Positions 53,106-61,255 of a stretch of DNA of 64,000 bases are shown one piece after another. Within the stretch, counting starts at the first letter, position 1. Each line of letters opens with the position of its first letter. Location: contig NZ_MQWD01000001.1 in NCBI RefSeq assembly GCF_002283365.1, positions 4,286,992-4,350,991 of the forward strand, given 5' to 3'. The translations under genes and the position numbers were made by a program. This DNA comes from Rubrivirga marina (GTDB lineage: Bacteria; Bacteroidota; Rhodothermia; Rhodothermales; Rubricoccaceae). The notes under the pieces are model-generated. The model was not told the DNA's origin. It searched no databases and was given only the letters and a program-made list of their open reading frames with translations.

Positions 53106-56100
53106 TCAGCCGCAGCCCGTGGACGAGCCGCAGTTCGGGCAGGAGTAGCAGCTCCCCGCCCGCACCGTGATCCCGCCGCAGTTGGGGCAGGCCGGCGCGT
53201 CGTCCTGGTTGTCGAAGGCGCCGAGCTGGCCCTTCGCGTCGGCCGCGAGGGCGGCCTCGACGGAGCCGCCGACGTGCGTCGGCTGGCCGGCGTCCACGAC
53301 GGCCTGGGCCGTCGCGAACAGGTCGGCCTGCGTCTGGTCCTCGGCGGGGCCGTGGGCCTTGGACTCGTTCGCCACCGCGACGACCGGGTCGGCCTCGGGC
53401 TCGTCGTCGGCCAGGTCCTTGGGCGCGCCGTCGCCGCCCGAGAGGAACTTGATCGAGAGGTAGCGGAAGATGTAGTCCGTGATCGACTTGGCGATCGGGA
53501 TCTGGGGGTTGTTCGTGAACCCGGCCGGCTCGAACCGGACGTGGCCGAACTTGCTCACGAGGTCCTCCAGCGGCACGCCGTACTGGAACGCCAGCGAGAT
53601 CGCCGTCGCGAAGCTGTCCATCAGCCCGGCGATCGTCGAGCCCTGCTTGGCCATCGTGATAAAGATCTCCCCGGGCCGGCCGGCGTTGCGGTGGCCCTCC
53701 GGGTAGAGGCCCACGTGGAGGTACCCCTCGTGGCCCGCGACCGAGAACTTGTGCGTCACGCTCGGCCGCTCGTCCGGCAGCCGCTCGCGGTGCGGGCGGT
53801 AGACCACCTTCTCGACGACCTTCTCCACCTCGCGGATCTCCGGCTCTGGCGTCGACGCGCCGTCGCCCGAGTAGGCGGCCTCGGCGGCCGTCGTCTTGCC
53901 CTTCGTGTTGCCGCCGGACGTCGTCGAGAGCGGCTGGCTCCGCTTCGAGTTCTCGCGGTAGATCGCGACCGCCTTCAGCCCGAGCTCCCAGCTCTTCATG
54001 TAGGCGTCGGCGATGTCCTCGACCGTCGCGTGCTCCGGGAGGTTGACCGTCTTCGAGATGGCGCCCGAGATGAACGGCTGGCACGCGGCCATCATCCGGA
54101 TGTGGCCCATGTGCGAGATCGAGCGCTCGCCGTTGTGCGGTTTGAACGCGCAGTCGAACACCGGGAGGTGCTCGTCGCGGAGGCCCGGGGCGCCCTCGAT
54201 CGTGTCGTGCTCGTCGATGTACTCGCGGATGACCTGGGACTCAGCCTCCGTGTAGCCGAGCCGAGCCAGCGCCTCCGGCACCGTCTGGTTGACGATCTTC
54301 ATGAGCCCGTCGCCCTTGCCCGCGAGGAGCTTGTACTTGACGAGCGCGAGGTCGGGCTCGATGCCCGTCGTGTCGCAGTCCATCATGAAGCCGATGGTCC
54401 CCGTCGGAGCGAGGACCGTGGCCTGCGCGTTCCGGTAGCCGTACGTCTCGCCGAGGGCGACCATCCGGTCGGCGCTCTCCTGGGCGGCGTCGCGGAGGTA
54501 GGCCGGGCAGCTGGCGTCGATCTCCTTCACGGCGTCGCGGTGCATCCGCATCACGTCGAGGAAGGGCTCCGCGTTCTCGGCGTAGCCGGCGAACGGGCCG
54601 ATCTTTTCGTTCGCGGCGATCTCGGCGGAGCGGGCGTAGGCCTCGCAGTGCTCGATCGCCATGAGCGCGCCGGCGACCGCGCGGCCCTCGTCGGAGTCGT
54701 AGGGGAGGCCCATCGACATGAGGAGCGCGCCGAGGTTGGCGAACCCGAGGCCGAGCGGCCGGAACGCGTGGCTGTTGGCCGCAATCGAGGCCGACGGGTA
54801 GCCGGCGTTGTCGACGAGGATCTCCTGGGCCGTGATGAACAGGCGGGCCGCCGCGCGGTAGCGCTCGACGTCGAAGCCACCGTCAGCCGTCTTGAACTTG
54901 CGGAGGTTGAGCGAGGCGAGGTTGCACGCGCTGTCGTCCAAGAACATGTACTCCGAGCACGGGTTGCTGGAGTTGATCGGGCCGGTGTTCTTGCAGGTGT
55001 GCCAGCGCTGGATCGTGTCCTCGTACTGCGCGCCCGGGTCGCCGCAGACGTGGGTCCCCTCGGCGATCTGGAGGAGGAGGTCCTCGGCGTCGACCTCGTC
55101 GACAGCCTCGCCGGACGTCACAGCGGTGAGTTTGTACTTCTGGCCCTTGTTGGCGGCCTCCATGAACGCGTCGTCGAGGCGGACCGACTGGTTCACGTTC
55201 TGGAAGGCGACCGAGCCGTAGGCGTCGCCGTTGAACGAGCCGTCGTAGCCCTCCTCGATGAGCGCCCACGCCTTCCGCTCCTCGGTCTGCTTGGCGCGGA
55301 CGAACTCGAGGATGTCCGGGTGCCAGACCTTCAGCGTCTGCATGATGGCCGCGCGGCGCGTCTTCCCGCCCGACTTGATGGTGCCGCCCGTCGCGTCCTG
55401 GACCTTCATGAAGGACACGGGGCCCGACGGGATCCCGCCGCCAGACAGCTTCTCGTGGCTGCTCCGGAGCTTCGACCAGTCGGCCCCGACGCCGGAGCCG
55501 AACTTGAACAGCCGGGCGCTCTCGCCCATGAGCTGCCAGATGTCGTCGACCGAGTCGTCGACGGAGATGATGAAGCAGGCCGACGCCTGCGGCCGCTCGT
55601 ACGGGTCGACGTCGACGACCTCGCCCTTCTCGAAGTCCCACCCGGAGATCGTCTTCCCACCCGAGTCGCGGACGCCGTACTGGGCGTGGAGCCCGACGTT
55701 GAACCAGACGGGGCTGTTGAACGCGCCGTACTGGTTGGTGCAGAGCCACGTCAGCTCGTCGTAGAACGTCTCGGCGTCGGCGTCGGTGGCGAAGTAGTTC
55801 TGGTCGCGCCCCCAGTCCGTGATCGTCCGCGTCACGCGGTGGACGAGCTGCTTGAGGCTGTACTCGCGCTGGCCCTCGGCCGGCGAGCCGTTGCCCTTGG
55901 CGAGGTCCCCATAGAAGTACTTCGACGCGACGACGTTGACCGCCAGCGGCGTGAACGCCTCCGGGAACTCGACGCCGAGCTGCTCGAAGATGGCCTCGCC
56001 CGTGTGGTTCTTGATGGCGGCGTCGCGCGACTCCCAGGCGACGCTGTCGAACGGGTGCTGGCCCTCGGTGGAGAAGACACGGTCGATCGTCAACCCGCCG

Positions 56101-56129
56101 GACACGGCGGGGGCCTTTTGCTTGGCCAT
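53106..56129 (-). CDS. nrdJ: Vitamin B12-dependent (class II) ribonucleotide reductase
   Basis: Makes deoxyribonucleotides with adenosylcobalamin; oxygen-tolerant. 1007 residues, full length for the large NrdJ. Landmarks are FNSPVWFNVG near 137, QASACFIISVDDSVDDIW near 180, FKFGSGVGADWSKLRS near 208, NPCSEYMFLDDSACNLASLN near 390 with the radical-site Cys, and LAPTGTIGFMMDCDTTGIEP near 570. The C-terminus has a zinc-finger-like set ACPNCGGITV and CYSCPNCGSSTGCG used in reductase regeneration. It ends at a strong terminator. Upstream (56130-56613) lies the DnaA-box module, suggesting link to replication; no cobalamin riboswitch was recognised. Confidence 0.96.
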   Translation of the reverse strand: MAKQKAPAVSGGLTIDRVFSTEGQHPFDSVAWESRDAAIKNHTGEAIFEQLGVEFPEAFTPLAVNVVASKYFYGDLAKGNGSPAEGQREYSLKQLVHRVTRTITDWGRDQNYFATDADAETFYDELTWLCTNQYGAFNSPVWFNVGLHAQYGVRDSGGKTISGWDFEKGEVVDVDPYERPQASACFIISVDDSVDDIWQLMGESARLFKFGSGVGADWSKLRSSHEKLSGGGIPSGPVSFMKVQDATGGTIKSGGKTRRAAIMQTLKVWHPDILEFVRAKQTEERKAWALIEEGYDGSFNGDAYGSVAFQNVNQSVRLDDAFMEAANKGQKYKLTAVTSGEAVDEVDAEDLLLQIAEGTHVCGDPGAQYEDTIQRWHTCKNTGPINSSNPCSEYMFLDDSACNLASLNLRKFKTADGGFDVERYRAAARLFITAQEILVDNAGYPSASIAANSHAFRPLGLGFANLGALLMSMGLPYDSDEGRAVAGALMAIEHCEAYARSAEIAANEKIGPFAGYAENAEPFLDVMRMHRDAVKEIDASCPAYLRDAAQESADRMVALGETYGYRNAQATVLAPTGTIGFMMDCDTTGIEPDLALVKYKLLAGKGDGLMKIVNQTVPEALARLGYTEAESQVIREYIDEHDTIEGAPGLRDEHLPVFDCAFKPHNGERSISHMGHIRMMAACQPFISGAISKTVNLPEHATVEDIADAYMKSWELGLKAVAIYRENSKRSQPLSTTSGGNTKGKTTAAEAAYSGDGASTPEPEIREVEKVVEKVVYRPHRERLPDERPSVTHKFSVAGHEGYLHVGLYPEGHRNAGRPGEIFITMAKQGSTIAGLMDSFATAISLAFQYGVPLEDLVSKFGHVRFEPAGFTNNPQIPIAKSITDYIFRYLSIKFLSGGDGAPKDLADDEPEADPVVAVANESKAHGPAEDQTQADLFATAQAVVDAGQPTHVGGSVEAALAADAKGQLGAFDNQDDAPACPNCGGITVRAGSCYSCPNCGSSTGCG

Positions 56130-56315
56130 AGGTGTGTGGGTTGGGGGGACAAAAACGGCGTCCCAGGGCCTCGCCTCCGCGCTGCGCAGGGACGGCTGGT
56201 GACGCCGGAGCCTTCGTCCGGGCGGGGGCCTGCGTCGCGCTGGTGCGGCGGCTCAGCCCGCGTGCGTGAAGGCACATCGAAGCGGACTTCAAGTAACCGG
56301 CGAGCGCGCCCGGTC

Positions 56316-56383
56316 GCAACCGTCATCCGTCCACGGGTTATCCACAGCGTGGACGAATCGGCCTCTCCCGCCTCGGTCGCCCC
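56316..56383. repeat. 68-bp direct repeat with DnaA box, copy 2
   Basis: 65 of 68 bases equal copy 1. The DnaA box TTATCCACA is at 56338-56346, 209 bases upstream of the nrdJ start. Confidence 0.8.
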
Positions 56384-56403
56384 ATCACCCTCACCGAGGC
56401 GGG
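56367..56403. repeat. palindrome-family copy with 17-base loop
   Basis: CCCGCCTCGG (56367-56376) and CCGAGGCGGG (56394-56403) flank a 17-base spacer. It overlaps the end of the DnaA-box module, upstream of nrdJ. Confidence 0.65.
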
Positions 56404-56434
56404 CCGACCCACGCGTCTTCTTCTCCAAGCGCGT

Positions 56435-56464
56435 CCGTTATCTCCGAGGCCTCCTGAATAACGG
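56435..56464. promoter_or_regulatory. inverted repeat CCGTTAT...ATAACGG
   Basis: 7-bp perfect arms flank CTCC-GAGGCCTC-CTGA, itself holding an 8-bp palindrome. A degenerate relative follows the first DnaA-box module near 52000-52030, so the module extends beyond 68 bases. Confidence 0.4.
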
Positions 56465-56613
56465 ACTCTCGCGGCTCCTGCCTGCCTGCCGTCAACGGGG
56501 CCGCGGGCGAGCCCGCAGGGCGCATAACGGTCCTTCGTCGTGAGCCCGCATTCCAGGCCCACCCGCCTCCCCACGGCGGCGCCGCGGGGCCGGTTCATCG
56601 CCCGTCGGTCCGA

Positions 56614-56802
56614 CTAGAAGTCGTCGTCGTCGTCGGGGTCATAGTCGATGTCCTCGTCGAGTTCGAGGTCGTCGTCGTCGAGCTCGAGGTCGTCGAGGTC
56701 GAGGTCGTCGTCGTCGTCGAGGTCGTCGTCCTCTTCGAGGTCGTCGTCGTCGATCGCGAGGTCGTCGTCGTCGAGTTCGAAGTCGTCGTTGAAGTCGTCC
56801 AT
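56614..56802 (-). CDS. Hyperacidic 62-residue protein
   Basis: 42 of 62 residues are Asp or Glu (36 Asp, 6 Glu), with no Lys or Arg, arranged as D/E blocks separated by single Leu, Ile or Phe, for example DDDDLAIDDDDLEEDDDL. Likely disordered; possible roles are a nucleic-acid mimic, a cation buffer or a chaperone-like tail. No family was recognised. The ATG follows a C-rich leader (CCCCCATCTCCCTCCCGGC), as true starts here do. The serine-rich open frame on the other strand is its shadow. Divergent from the 136-residue gene. Confidence 0.6.
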   Translation of the reverse strand: MDDFNDDFELDDDDLAIDDDDLEEDDDLDDDDDLDLDDLELDDDDLELDEDIDYDPDDDDDF

Positions 56803-56970
56803 GCCGGGAGGGAGATGGGGGGGACGGGCGAGTCTACAGCGTCAGTCGGGATGGGGGCAAGCGGAACCGTCCGGAGTGAATCGGGAGGGAAAGCCGCCGT
56901 GACGCGCCGTCCGGGCGGAGCCCACGACCGACGCCCGCGTACCTTCTCCCGTTCCGACATCCGCACCCCC

Positions 56971-57381
56971 ATGTTCGACGACCGCAGCGCGTACCCGCAC
57001 CCCGACGAGTTCAAGGTGGTCCGCCCCGAGTACTCCGACCCCGAGGAGGACGGCGACGACGTCATCGCGACGATCCAGATCGAGGCGTTCCGCGTCCACG
57101 GCTACAGCGCCACGCGGCCGGGCGCCCGGCGGGCCGCGCTCTACGAGGCCGCCAAGACGTACCGGAGCTACCACCCCGGCTACCGCGTCGAGAGCCCGTT
57201 CCCGGACGAGTTCGAGGACGGCGAGGGCAAGCAGTGGACGCGCGTCCCGTCGGGCAAGCGCGACACGCTCGGCGACTACACATTCGAGGACGAGGACGGC
57301 GAGGACTCGGCAGACATCGAGCAGATGCTGCTCTGGGACATCCGCCCCGAGCCCGTTTTCGAGGACGAGGACGACGAGTAG
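56971..57381 (+). CDS. Acidic hypothetical protein, 136 residues
   Basis: Starts MFDDRSAYPHPDEFKVVRPEY and ends FEDEDDE. A central segment reads AFRVHGYSATRPGARRAALY, then YEAAKTYRSYHPGYRVESPF, with an aromatic-rich pattern that looks folded, flanked by acidic stretches. No family was recognised. It is cytoplasmic, with no signal. ATG 56971 follows a C-rich leader. A textbook terminator follows 25 bases after the stop. The neighbouring acidic gene is divergent, 168 bases away. Confidence 0.7.
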   Translation: MFDDRSAYPHPDEFKVVRPEYSDPEEDGDDVIATIQIEAFRVHGYSATRPGARRAALYEAAKTYRSYHPGYRVESPFPDEFEDGEGKQWTRVPSGKRDTLGDYTFEDEDGEDSADIEQMLLWDIRPEPVFEDEDDE

Positions 57382-57406
57382 CCCCCGCCTCGATTCGTCA
57401 CACCGA

Positions 57407-57440
57407 CGCCGCGCCCCGCTGTGGGCGCGGCGTTTTCTTT
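57407..57440 (+). terminator. rho-independent terminator
   Basis: CGCCGCGCCC (57407-57416) and GGGCGCGGCG (57423-57432) form a 10-bp perfect stem with a 6-base loop, followed by TTTTCTTT. It ends the 136-residue gene. Confidence 0.9.
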
Positions 57441-57463
57441 GGGTCGCCTCTCCCCCACCACCG

Positions 57464-58960
57464 ATGCCCCTCCGCTCGCTCCTCCTCGTCGCCGCCGCGC
57501 TCGTCGCCGGCGGCTGCGCCCCGGCCCTCACGGCCGCGTCCTCCACACCCGCCGGGCAGGCCGCCATTGAGCGCGCCGTCCAGTCGGCCCTCGTCCGGGC
57601 CGGGCTCGCCAGCCCGACGGCCTCCCCCCTCCCCACTGCCGAGGCGGAGGCCCCCGCTCTGCACGCCGGCCCCATGCTGGCCGACGTGACGCACCGTGGG
57701 GCCGCCGTCTGGGTCCTCACCTCGCCCGGCTCCGAGGTCGTCGTCGACGCGTTCGGGCCCGACTCGCTCGAGGCCGGCGGGACGATGCTGGCCGCCTCGG
57801 GGCGCACGACGAGCGGGCCGGACGGGACCGCGACCGTCCGCCTCTTCGGCCTCGAGCCGGGCACGACGTACGACGTCACCGTCACCGTCGACGGCGTCGA
57901 CGTCACGCCGACCTCCTACGCCACGCGCGTCGAGACGCAGCCGTTGTGGCAGTGGCGGACCGACCCGCCCGCGTTCACGGCCGCGATCGGCTCGTGCTAC
58001 TACGACAACGACCCGGCCTACGACCGGCCCGGCGACGCCTACGGCGGCTCGCCGTCCATCTTCGGCGAGATCGCGGCCCTCGACCCCGACCTCATGCTGT
58101 GGCTCGGCGACAACGTCTACCTCCGCGAGGTCGACTGGTGGGACGCCGCCGGCATCGACTACCGATACCGCCACAGCCGCTCCGAGCCGGCGCTCCAGCC
58201 GCTCCTCGCGCGCGCCGCCCACTACGCCATCTGGGACGACCACGACTACGGTCCCAACGACTCCGACCGCTCGTACGTCCTCAAGGACGAGGCCCTCGAG
58301 ACGTTCTCCGACTACTGGCCCGCCGCGGCGCGCGGCCTCCCGGGCGTGCCCGGCGTGTTCACCCACTTCCAGTGGGCCGACGTCGAGTTCTTCATGCTCG
58401 ACGACCGCTACCACCGCGCGCCGAACGACGCGCCCGACGCCGAGCGCCAGATCCTCGGGCCGGAGCAGGCGCAGTGGCTCCTCGACGCGCTCACCACGAG
58501 TCAAGCCCCGTTCAAGATCGTCGCCGTCGGGGGCCAGTTTTTGAACCCGCTCCCCGTCTTCGAGACGTTCGCCGCCATCGCACCGCGCGAGCGGCGGACG
58601 CTCCTCGACCAGATCGCGGCGCGCCGGATCGAGGGCGTCGTGTTCCTCTCCGGCGACCGCCACCACACGGAGCTCCTCAAGATGGACCGCCCCGGCGCAT
58701 ACCCGCTCTACGAGTTCACGTCGAGCCCGCTCACGGCCGGTGCCTCGACGTACCCACTCCGCGGGGACTCGCCCGAGTACACGAACCCGCTCCGCGTCGA
58801 CGGAACGCTCGTGGCCGGCGAACACAACTTCGGGACGCTCACGGTGACGGGCCCCCGCACCGACCGCGTCCTCACGATGCGGACCTACAAGGCCGACGGG
58901 GCGCTTCTCTGGGAGCACGCCGTCCGCGCCCGCAACCTCACGGTGCCGGGCGGCGAGTAG
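57464..58960 (+). CDS. phoD: PhoD-type alkaline phosphatase/phosphodiesterase lipoprotein
   Basis: 498 residues. A lipoprotein signal ends in VAGGC (Cys18). A fibronectin-like N-terminal domain (ADVTHRGAAVWVLTSPGSEV; LEPGTTYDVTVTVDG) leads to the PhoD metallophosphatase core: AAIGSCYYDNDPAYDRP near 175, LMLWLGDNVYLREVDWW near 210, AIWDDHDYGPNDSDR near 260, FFMLDDRY near 308 and LSGDRHHTELLKM near 393. These carry the metal-binding Asp/Asn/His set of the family. It hydrolyses phosphomonoesters or diesters outside the cytoplasm. The start has a C-rich leader. It is convergent with der. Confidence 0.9.
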   Translation: MPLRSLLLVAAALVAGGCAPALTAASSTPAGQAAIERAVQSALVRAGLASPTASPLPTAEAEAPALHAGPMLADVTHRGAAVWVLTSPGSEVVVDAFGPDSLEAGGTMLAASGRTTSGPDGTATVRLFGLEPGTTYDVTVTVDGVDVTPTSYATRVETQPLWQWRTDPPAFTAAIGSCYYDNDPAYDRPGDAYGGSPSIFGEIAALDPDLMLWLGDNVYLREVDWWDAAGIDYRYRHSRSEPALQPLLARAAHYAIWDDHDYGPNDSDRSYVLKDEALETFSDYWPAAARGLPGVPGVFTHFQWADVEFFMLDDRYHRAPNDAPDAERQILGPEQAQWLLDALTTSQAPFKIVAVGGQFLNPLPVFETFAAIAPRERRTLLDQIAARRIEGVVFLSGDRHHTELLKMDRPGAYPLYEFTSSPLTAGASTYPLRGDSPEYTNPLRVDGTLVAGEHNFGTLTVTGPRTDRVLTMRTYKADGALLWEHAVRARNLTVPGGE

Positions 58961-58978
58961 CGCCGATGTCCGAGTCCT

Positions 58979-59000
58979 CCCGCCTCGGCGCCGAGGCGGG
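58979..59000. repeat. 22-bp perfect palindrome CCCGCCTCGG-CG-CCGAGGCGGG
   Basis: It lies in the 45-base gap between the convergent phoD and der genes, serving both 3' ends. Confidence 0.8.
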
Positions 59001-59005
59001 CGGGG

Positions 59006-60322
59006 CTACTTCCGCTTGAAGCTCAGCGTGAGCGGGACGCCCTCGAACCCGAACGCCTCGCGGAGCCGGTTCTCGAGGTACCGCCGGTAGCTCTCCTTCA
59101 CGCCCTGCGGCTGGTTGCAGAAGAACGCGAACACTGGCGGCTCGTCGCGGACCTGGCTCGCGTACTTGATCTTGATGTACTGCCCGTTGAGGCTCGGCGG
59201 CGGCTGGCGGCGGACGGCGGCCTCGACGACCTCGTTGAGCTTCGCCGTCTGGACCCGCTTCCGGCGCTCGTCGAACACCTTCAGCGCGACCTCCAGCACC
59301 TTCTCGGCCCGCTGGCCCGTCAGCGCCGAGGCGAACACGATGGGGACGAAGTCGATGAGCCCCATCTTCTCGCGGATCATCCGGTCGACGTCGCGGGCCG
59401 TGTTCGTCTCCTTCTCGACGAGGTCCCACTTGTTGACGACGATGACCATCCCCTTCTTCATGGCCTCCGCCTCGCGGAGCACGCGGGCGTCCTGCGACTC
59501 GAGCCCGCGCTCGCCGTCGATGAGGACCACGGCCACGTCGCACGACTGGAGCGCGCGCTCGGTCCGGAGCGTCGAGTAGAACTCGACGTTCTCGCGCACG
59601 CGGGCCTTCTTGCGGAGCCCGGCCGTGTCGACGAGGACGACCTCGCGGGCGTCTTCGCCCTCGCCGATGCGGAGGCGGGCGTCGACGGCGTCGCGCGTGG
59701 TGCCGGCCACCTCGGTCACGATGGAGCGCGTCCGCCCGAGGAGCTTGTTGGCCAACGACGACTTGCCCACGTTGGGCCGGCCGAGGAACGCGATCCGCGG
59801 GACGTCCGGCTCCTCCTCCCGCTCGGGCTCCTCCGGCAGCGCCGCGACGACGGCGTCGAGGAAGTCGCCCGTCCCGGTCCCGTTGACGGCGCTGAGGGGG
59901 AACATCTGCTCGAACCCGAGGCCCCAGAACTCGCTCGCGTCGAGCGCCCGCGCCGTGTTGTCGGCCTTGTTGGCGACGACGATCACGGGCTGCTTGGCGC
60001 GGCGGAGGAGCCCGGCGACCTCGGCGTCGAGGTCGGAGATGCCCGTGAGCGTGTCGACGACGAACAGGATGACGTCGGCCTCCTCGAGCGTGAGCATGAC
60101 CTGCTCGCGGATGGCCGCGTCGAACCGCTCGGCGGAGCGAGGGACGAGCCCGCCGGTGTCGACGAGGTCGAACGTCCGGCCGGTCCACTCGACGGTCCCG
60201 AACAGGCGGTCGCGCGTGACGCCGGGCTGGTCGTCGACGATGGCGCGGCGCTCTTCGGTGAGCCGGTTGAACAGGGTCGACTTGCCCACGTTGGGGCGGC
60301 CGACGATCGCGACGAGGGCCAT
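59006..60322 (-). CDS. der: Ribosome-assembly GTPase Der (EngA)
   Basis: 438 residues with two tandem GTPase domains, essential for 50S ribosome maturation. The first has GRPNVGKSTLFNRL near 8, DTGG near 56 and NKAD near 117. The second has GRPNVGKSSLANKLLG near 183, VDTAGLRKK near 235 and NKWDL near 303. The C-terminal KH-like domain holds GQYIKIKYASQVRDEPPVFA near 380 and ends VPLTLSFKRK. ATG 60322 is preceded by a TAGCTTGG box 23 bases upstream. Confidence 0.97.
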   Translation of the reverse strand: MALVAIVGRPNVGKSTLFNRLTEERRAIVDDQPGVTRDRLFGTVEWTGRTFDLVDTGGLVPRSAERFDAAIREQVMLTLEEADVILFVVDTLTGISDLDAEVAGLLRRAKQPVIVVANKADNTARALDASEFWGLGFEQMFPLSAVNGTGTGDFLDAVVAALPEEPEREEEPDVPRIAFLGRPNVGKSSLANKLLGRTRSIVTEVAGTTRDAVDARLRIGEGEDAREVVLVDTAGLRKKARVRENVEFYSTLRTERALQSCDVAVVLIDGERGLESQDARVLREAEAMKKGMVIVVNKWDLVEKETNTARDVDRMIREKMGLIDFVPIVFASALTGQRAEKVLEVALKVFDERRKRVQTAKLNEVVEAAVRRQPPPSLNGQYIKIKYASQVRDEPPVFAFFCNQPQGVKESYRRYLENRLREAFGFEGVPLTLSFKRK

Positions 60323-60345
60323 CGGGGGTGGGGGTTCGAGAGCCC

Positions 60346-60353
60346 CCAAGCTA
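60346..60353 (-). promoter_or_regulatory. putative -7/-10 box (TAGCTTGG) for der
   Basis: TAGCTTGG on the minus strand lies 23 bases upstream of the der ATG. Confidence 0.4.
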
Positions 60354-60399
60354 GGGAGACCGCCCGTGGAAGACCTCCGCGAGCCCTTCGCGCCGAGTC

Positions 60400-60425
60400 C
60401 CCCCGCCTCGGCGCCGAGGTGGGGG
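60400..60425. repeat. palindrome CCCCCGCCTCGG-CG-CCGAGGTGGGGG
   Basis: A 12-bp-arm copy with one mismatch, in the divergent gap between der and the first plug-only gene, so again at 5' ends. Confidence 0.7.
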
Positions 60426-60490
60426 CAGGCGTTACCCCCTGGACGCGGGCCGCGACCTCTATTTACCCTCTCATTCCATCGCACGTCGCC

Positions 60491-61255
60491 ATGCGCCGTT
60501 CGCTTCTCGCCCTTCTTGCCTGTCTCGCTGCCGTCGGAGGGTCGGCCCAGTCCACTGATCGTGCTCCGTTTACGGTCGAGGTCCAGTCCCCCGACGGCGA
60601 GCCGCTCCCGGGCGCGTCCGTGATGCTCGGCGACCGCGGCGGCGCGGCCGACGCCGACGGGCGGGTCACGTTCGAGAACGTCCGGCCCGGCCGCTACCCC
60701 CTCCGCGTGTCGTTCATCGGCCGGCCGACGCGTGAGCTCGCCGCCGTCCTCAACGCCCCCGGCCCGTGGGGCCTCATCGTCGAGATGGTCGACACGACGA
60801 CGCTGCTCTATGACGTGGTGGTGGAGGGCCGGGACCTCAGCCGCTCGCGCCTCGTGGCCGACGGGTTCTTCGAGCGCCAGGCGCTCGGCGGCGGCACGAT
60901 CCTCGACGCCGAGGACATCGCCTACCGGAGCCCGCTCCACCTCGCCGACCTCCTCCGCGGTGGGGTCCTCGGCGTCCGCGTCCGCGACGGCCGCTTCGGC
61001 CCGGTCGCCACGTCGTGGCGGACGGGCTGCACGATGGACGTCTACCTCGACGGCGTCTACTCGTCGATCTTGACGGAGAGCCTCGACGCGTTCCCGGCCC
61101 AGGGCCTCGTCGCCGTCGAGGTGTACCGCGGCGCCACGCAGATCCCGCTCCGCTACCGACGCCTCGCCGGGACGCCCGGCGGTGGGCGGCGCAGCGGCTG
61201 CGGCGTCGTCCTGGCGTGGACCGAACTCAGCATCGCCCCCGACTCCGACACGTGA
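60491..61255 (+). CDS. TonB-receptor-like protein with carboxypeptidase-regulatory and plug domains only (copy A)
   Basis: 254 residues with a signal peptide (MRRSLLALLACLAAVGGSAQ). Residues about 27-100 are a CarboxypepD_reg-like beta-sandwich (VEVQSPDGEPLPGASVML; RPGRYPLRVSFIG). The rest resembles a TonB-dependent receptor plug (DVVVEGRDLSRSRLVADGFF; AFPAQGLVAVEVYRGATQIP) and stops at CGVVLAWTELS, without the beta-barrel. So it cannot be a transport channel alone; it may bind ligand or be an evolving remnant with conserved features. Its TGA overlaps the GTG start of copy B. Confidence 0.8.
   Translation: MRRSLLALLACLAAVGGSAQSTDRAPFTVEVQSPDGEPLPGASVMLGDRGGAADADGRVTFENVRPGRYPLRVSFIGRPTRELAAVLNAPGPWGLIVEMVDTTTLLYDVVVEGRDLSRSRLVADGFFERQALGGGTILDAEDIAYRSPLHLADLLRGGVLGVRVRDGRFGPVATSWRTGCTMDVYLDGVYSSILTESLDAFPAQGLVAVEVYRGATQIPLRYRRLAGTPGGGRRSGCGVVLAWTELSIAPDSDT

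Larger units (their letters stand above)
56130..56613. other. 484-base nrdJ upstream region
   Basis: No gene is supported. It holds the second DnaA-box module (56316-56383), the long-loop palindrome (56367-56403) and a 7-bp inverted repeat CCGTTAT...ATAACGG around GAGGCCTC (56435-56464). It is the likely control region of nrdJ and the end region of the acidic protein gene. Confidence 0.6.

Noticed and set aside
56130-56340. Cobalamin riboswitch upstream of nrdJ
   Set aside because: I looked for the B12-box (GCCACTG-like) and the usual G-rich core on the minus strand and did not find them; a covariance-model search would settle it.
56648-56902. Serine-rich plus-strand frame (SSSSSRSSS...)
   Set aside because: It is the complement of the Asp-codon repeats of the hyperacidic protein and has no start context of its own.
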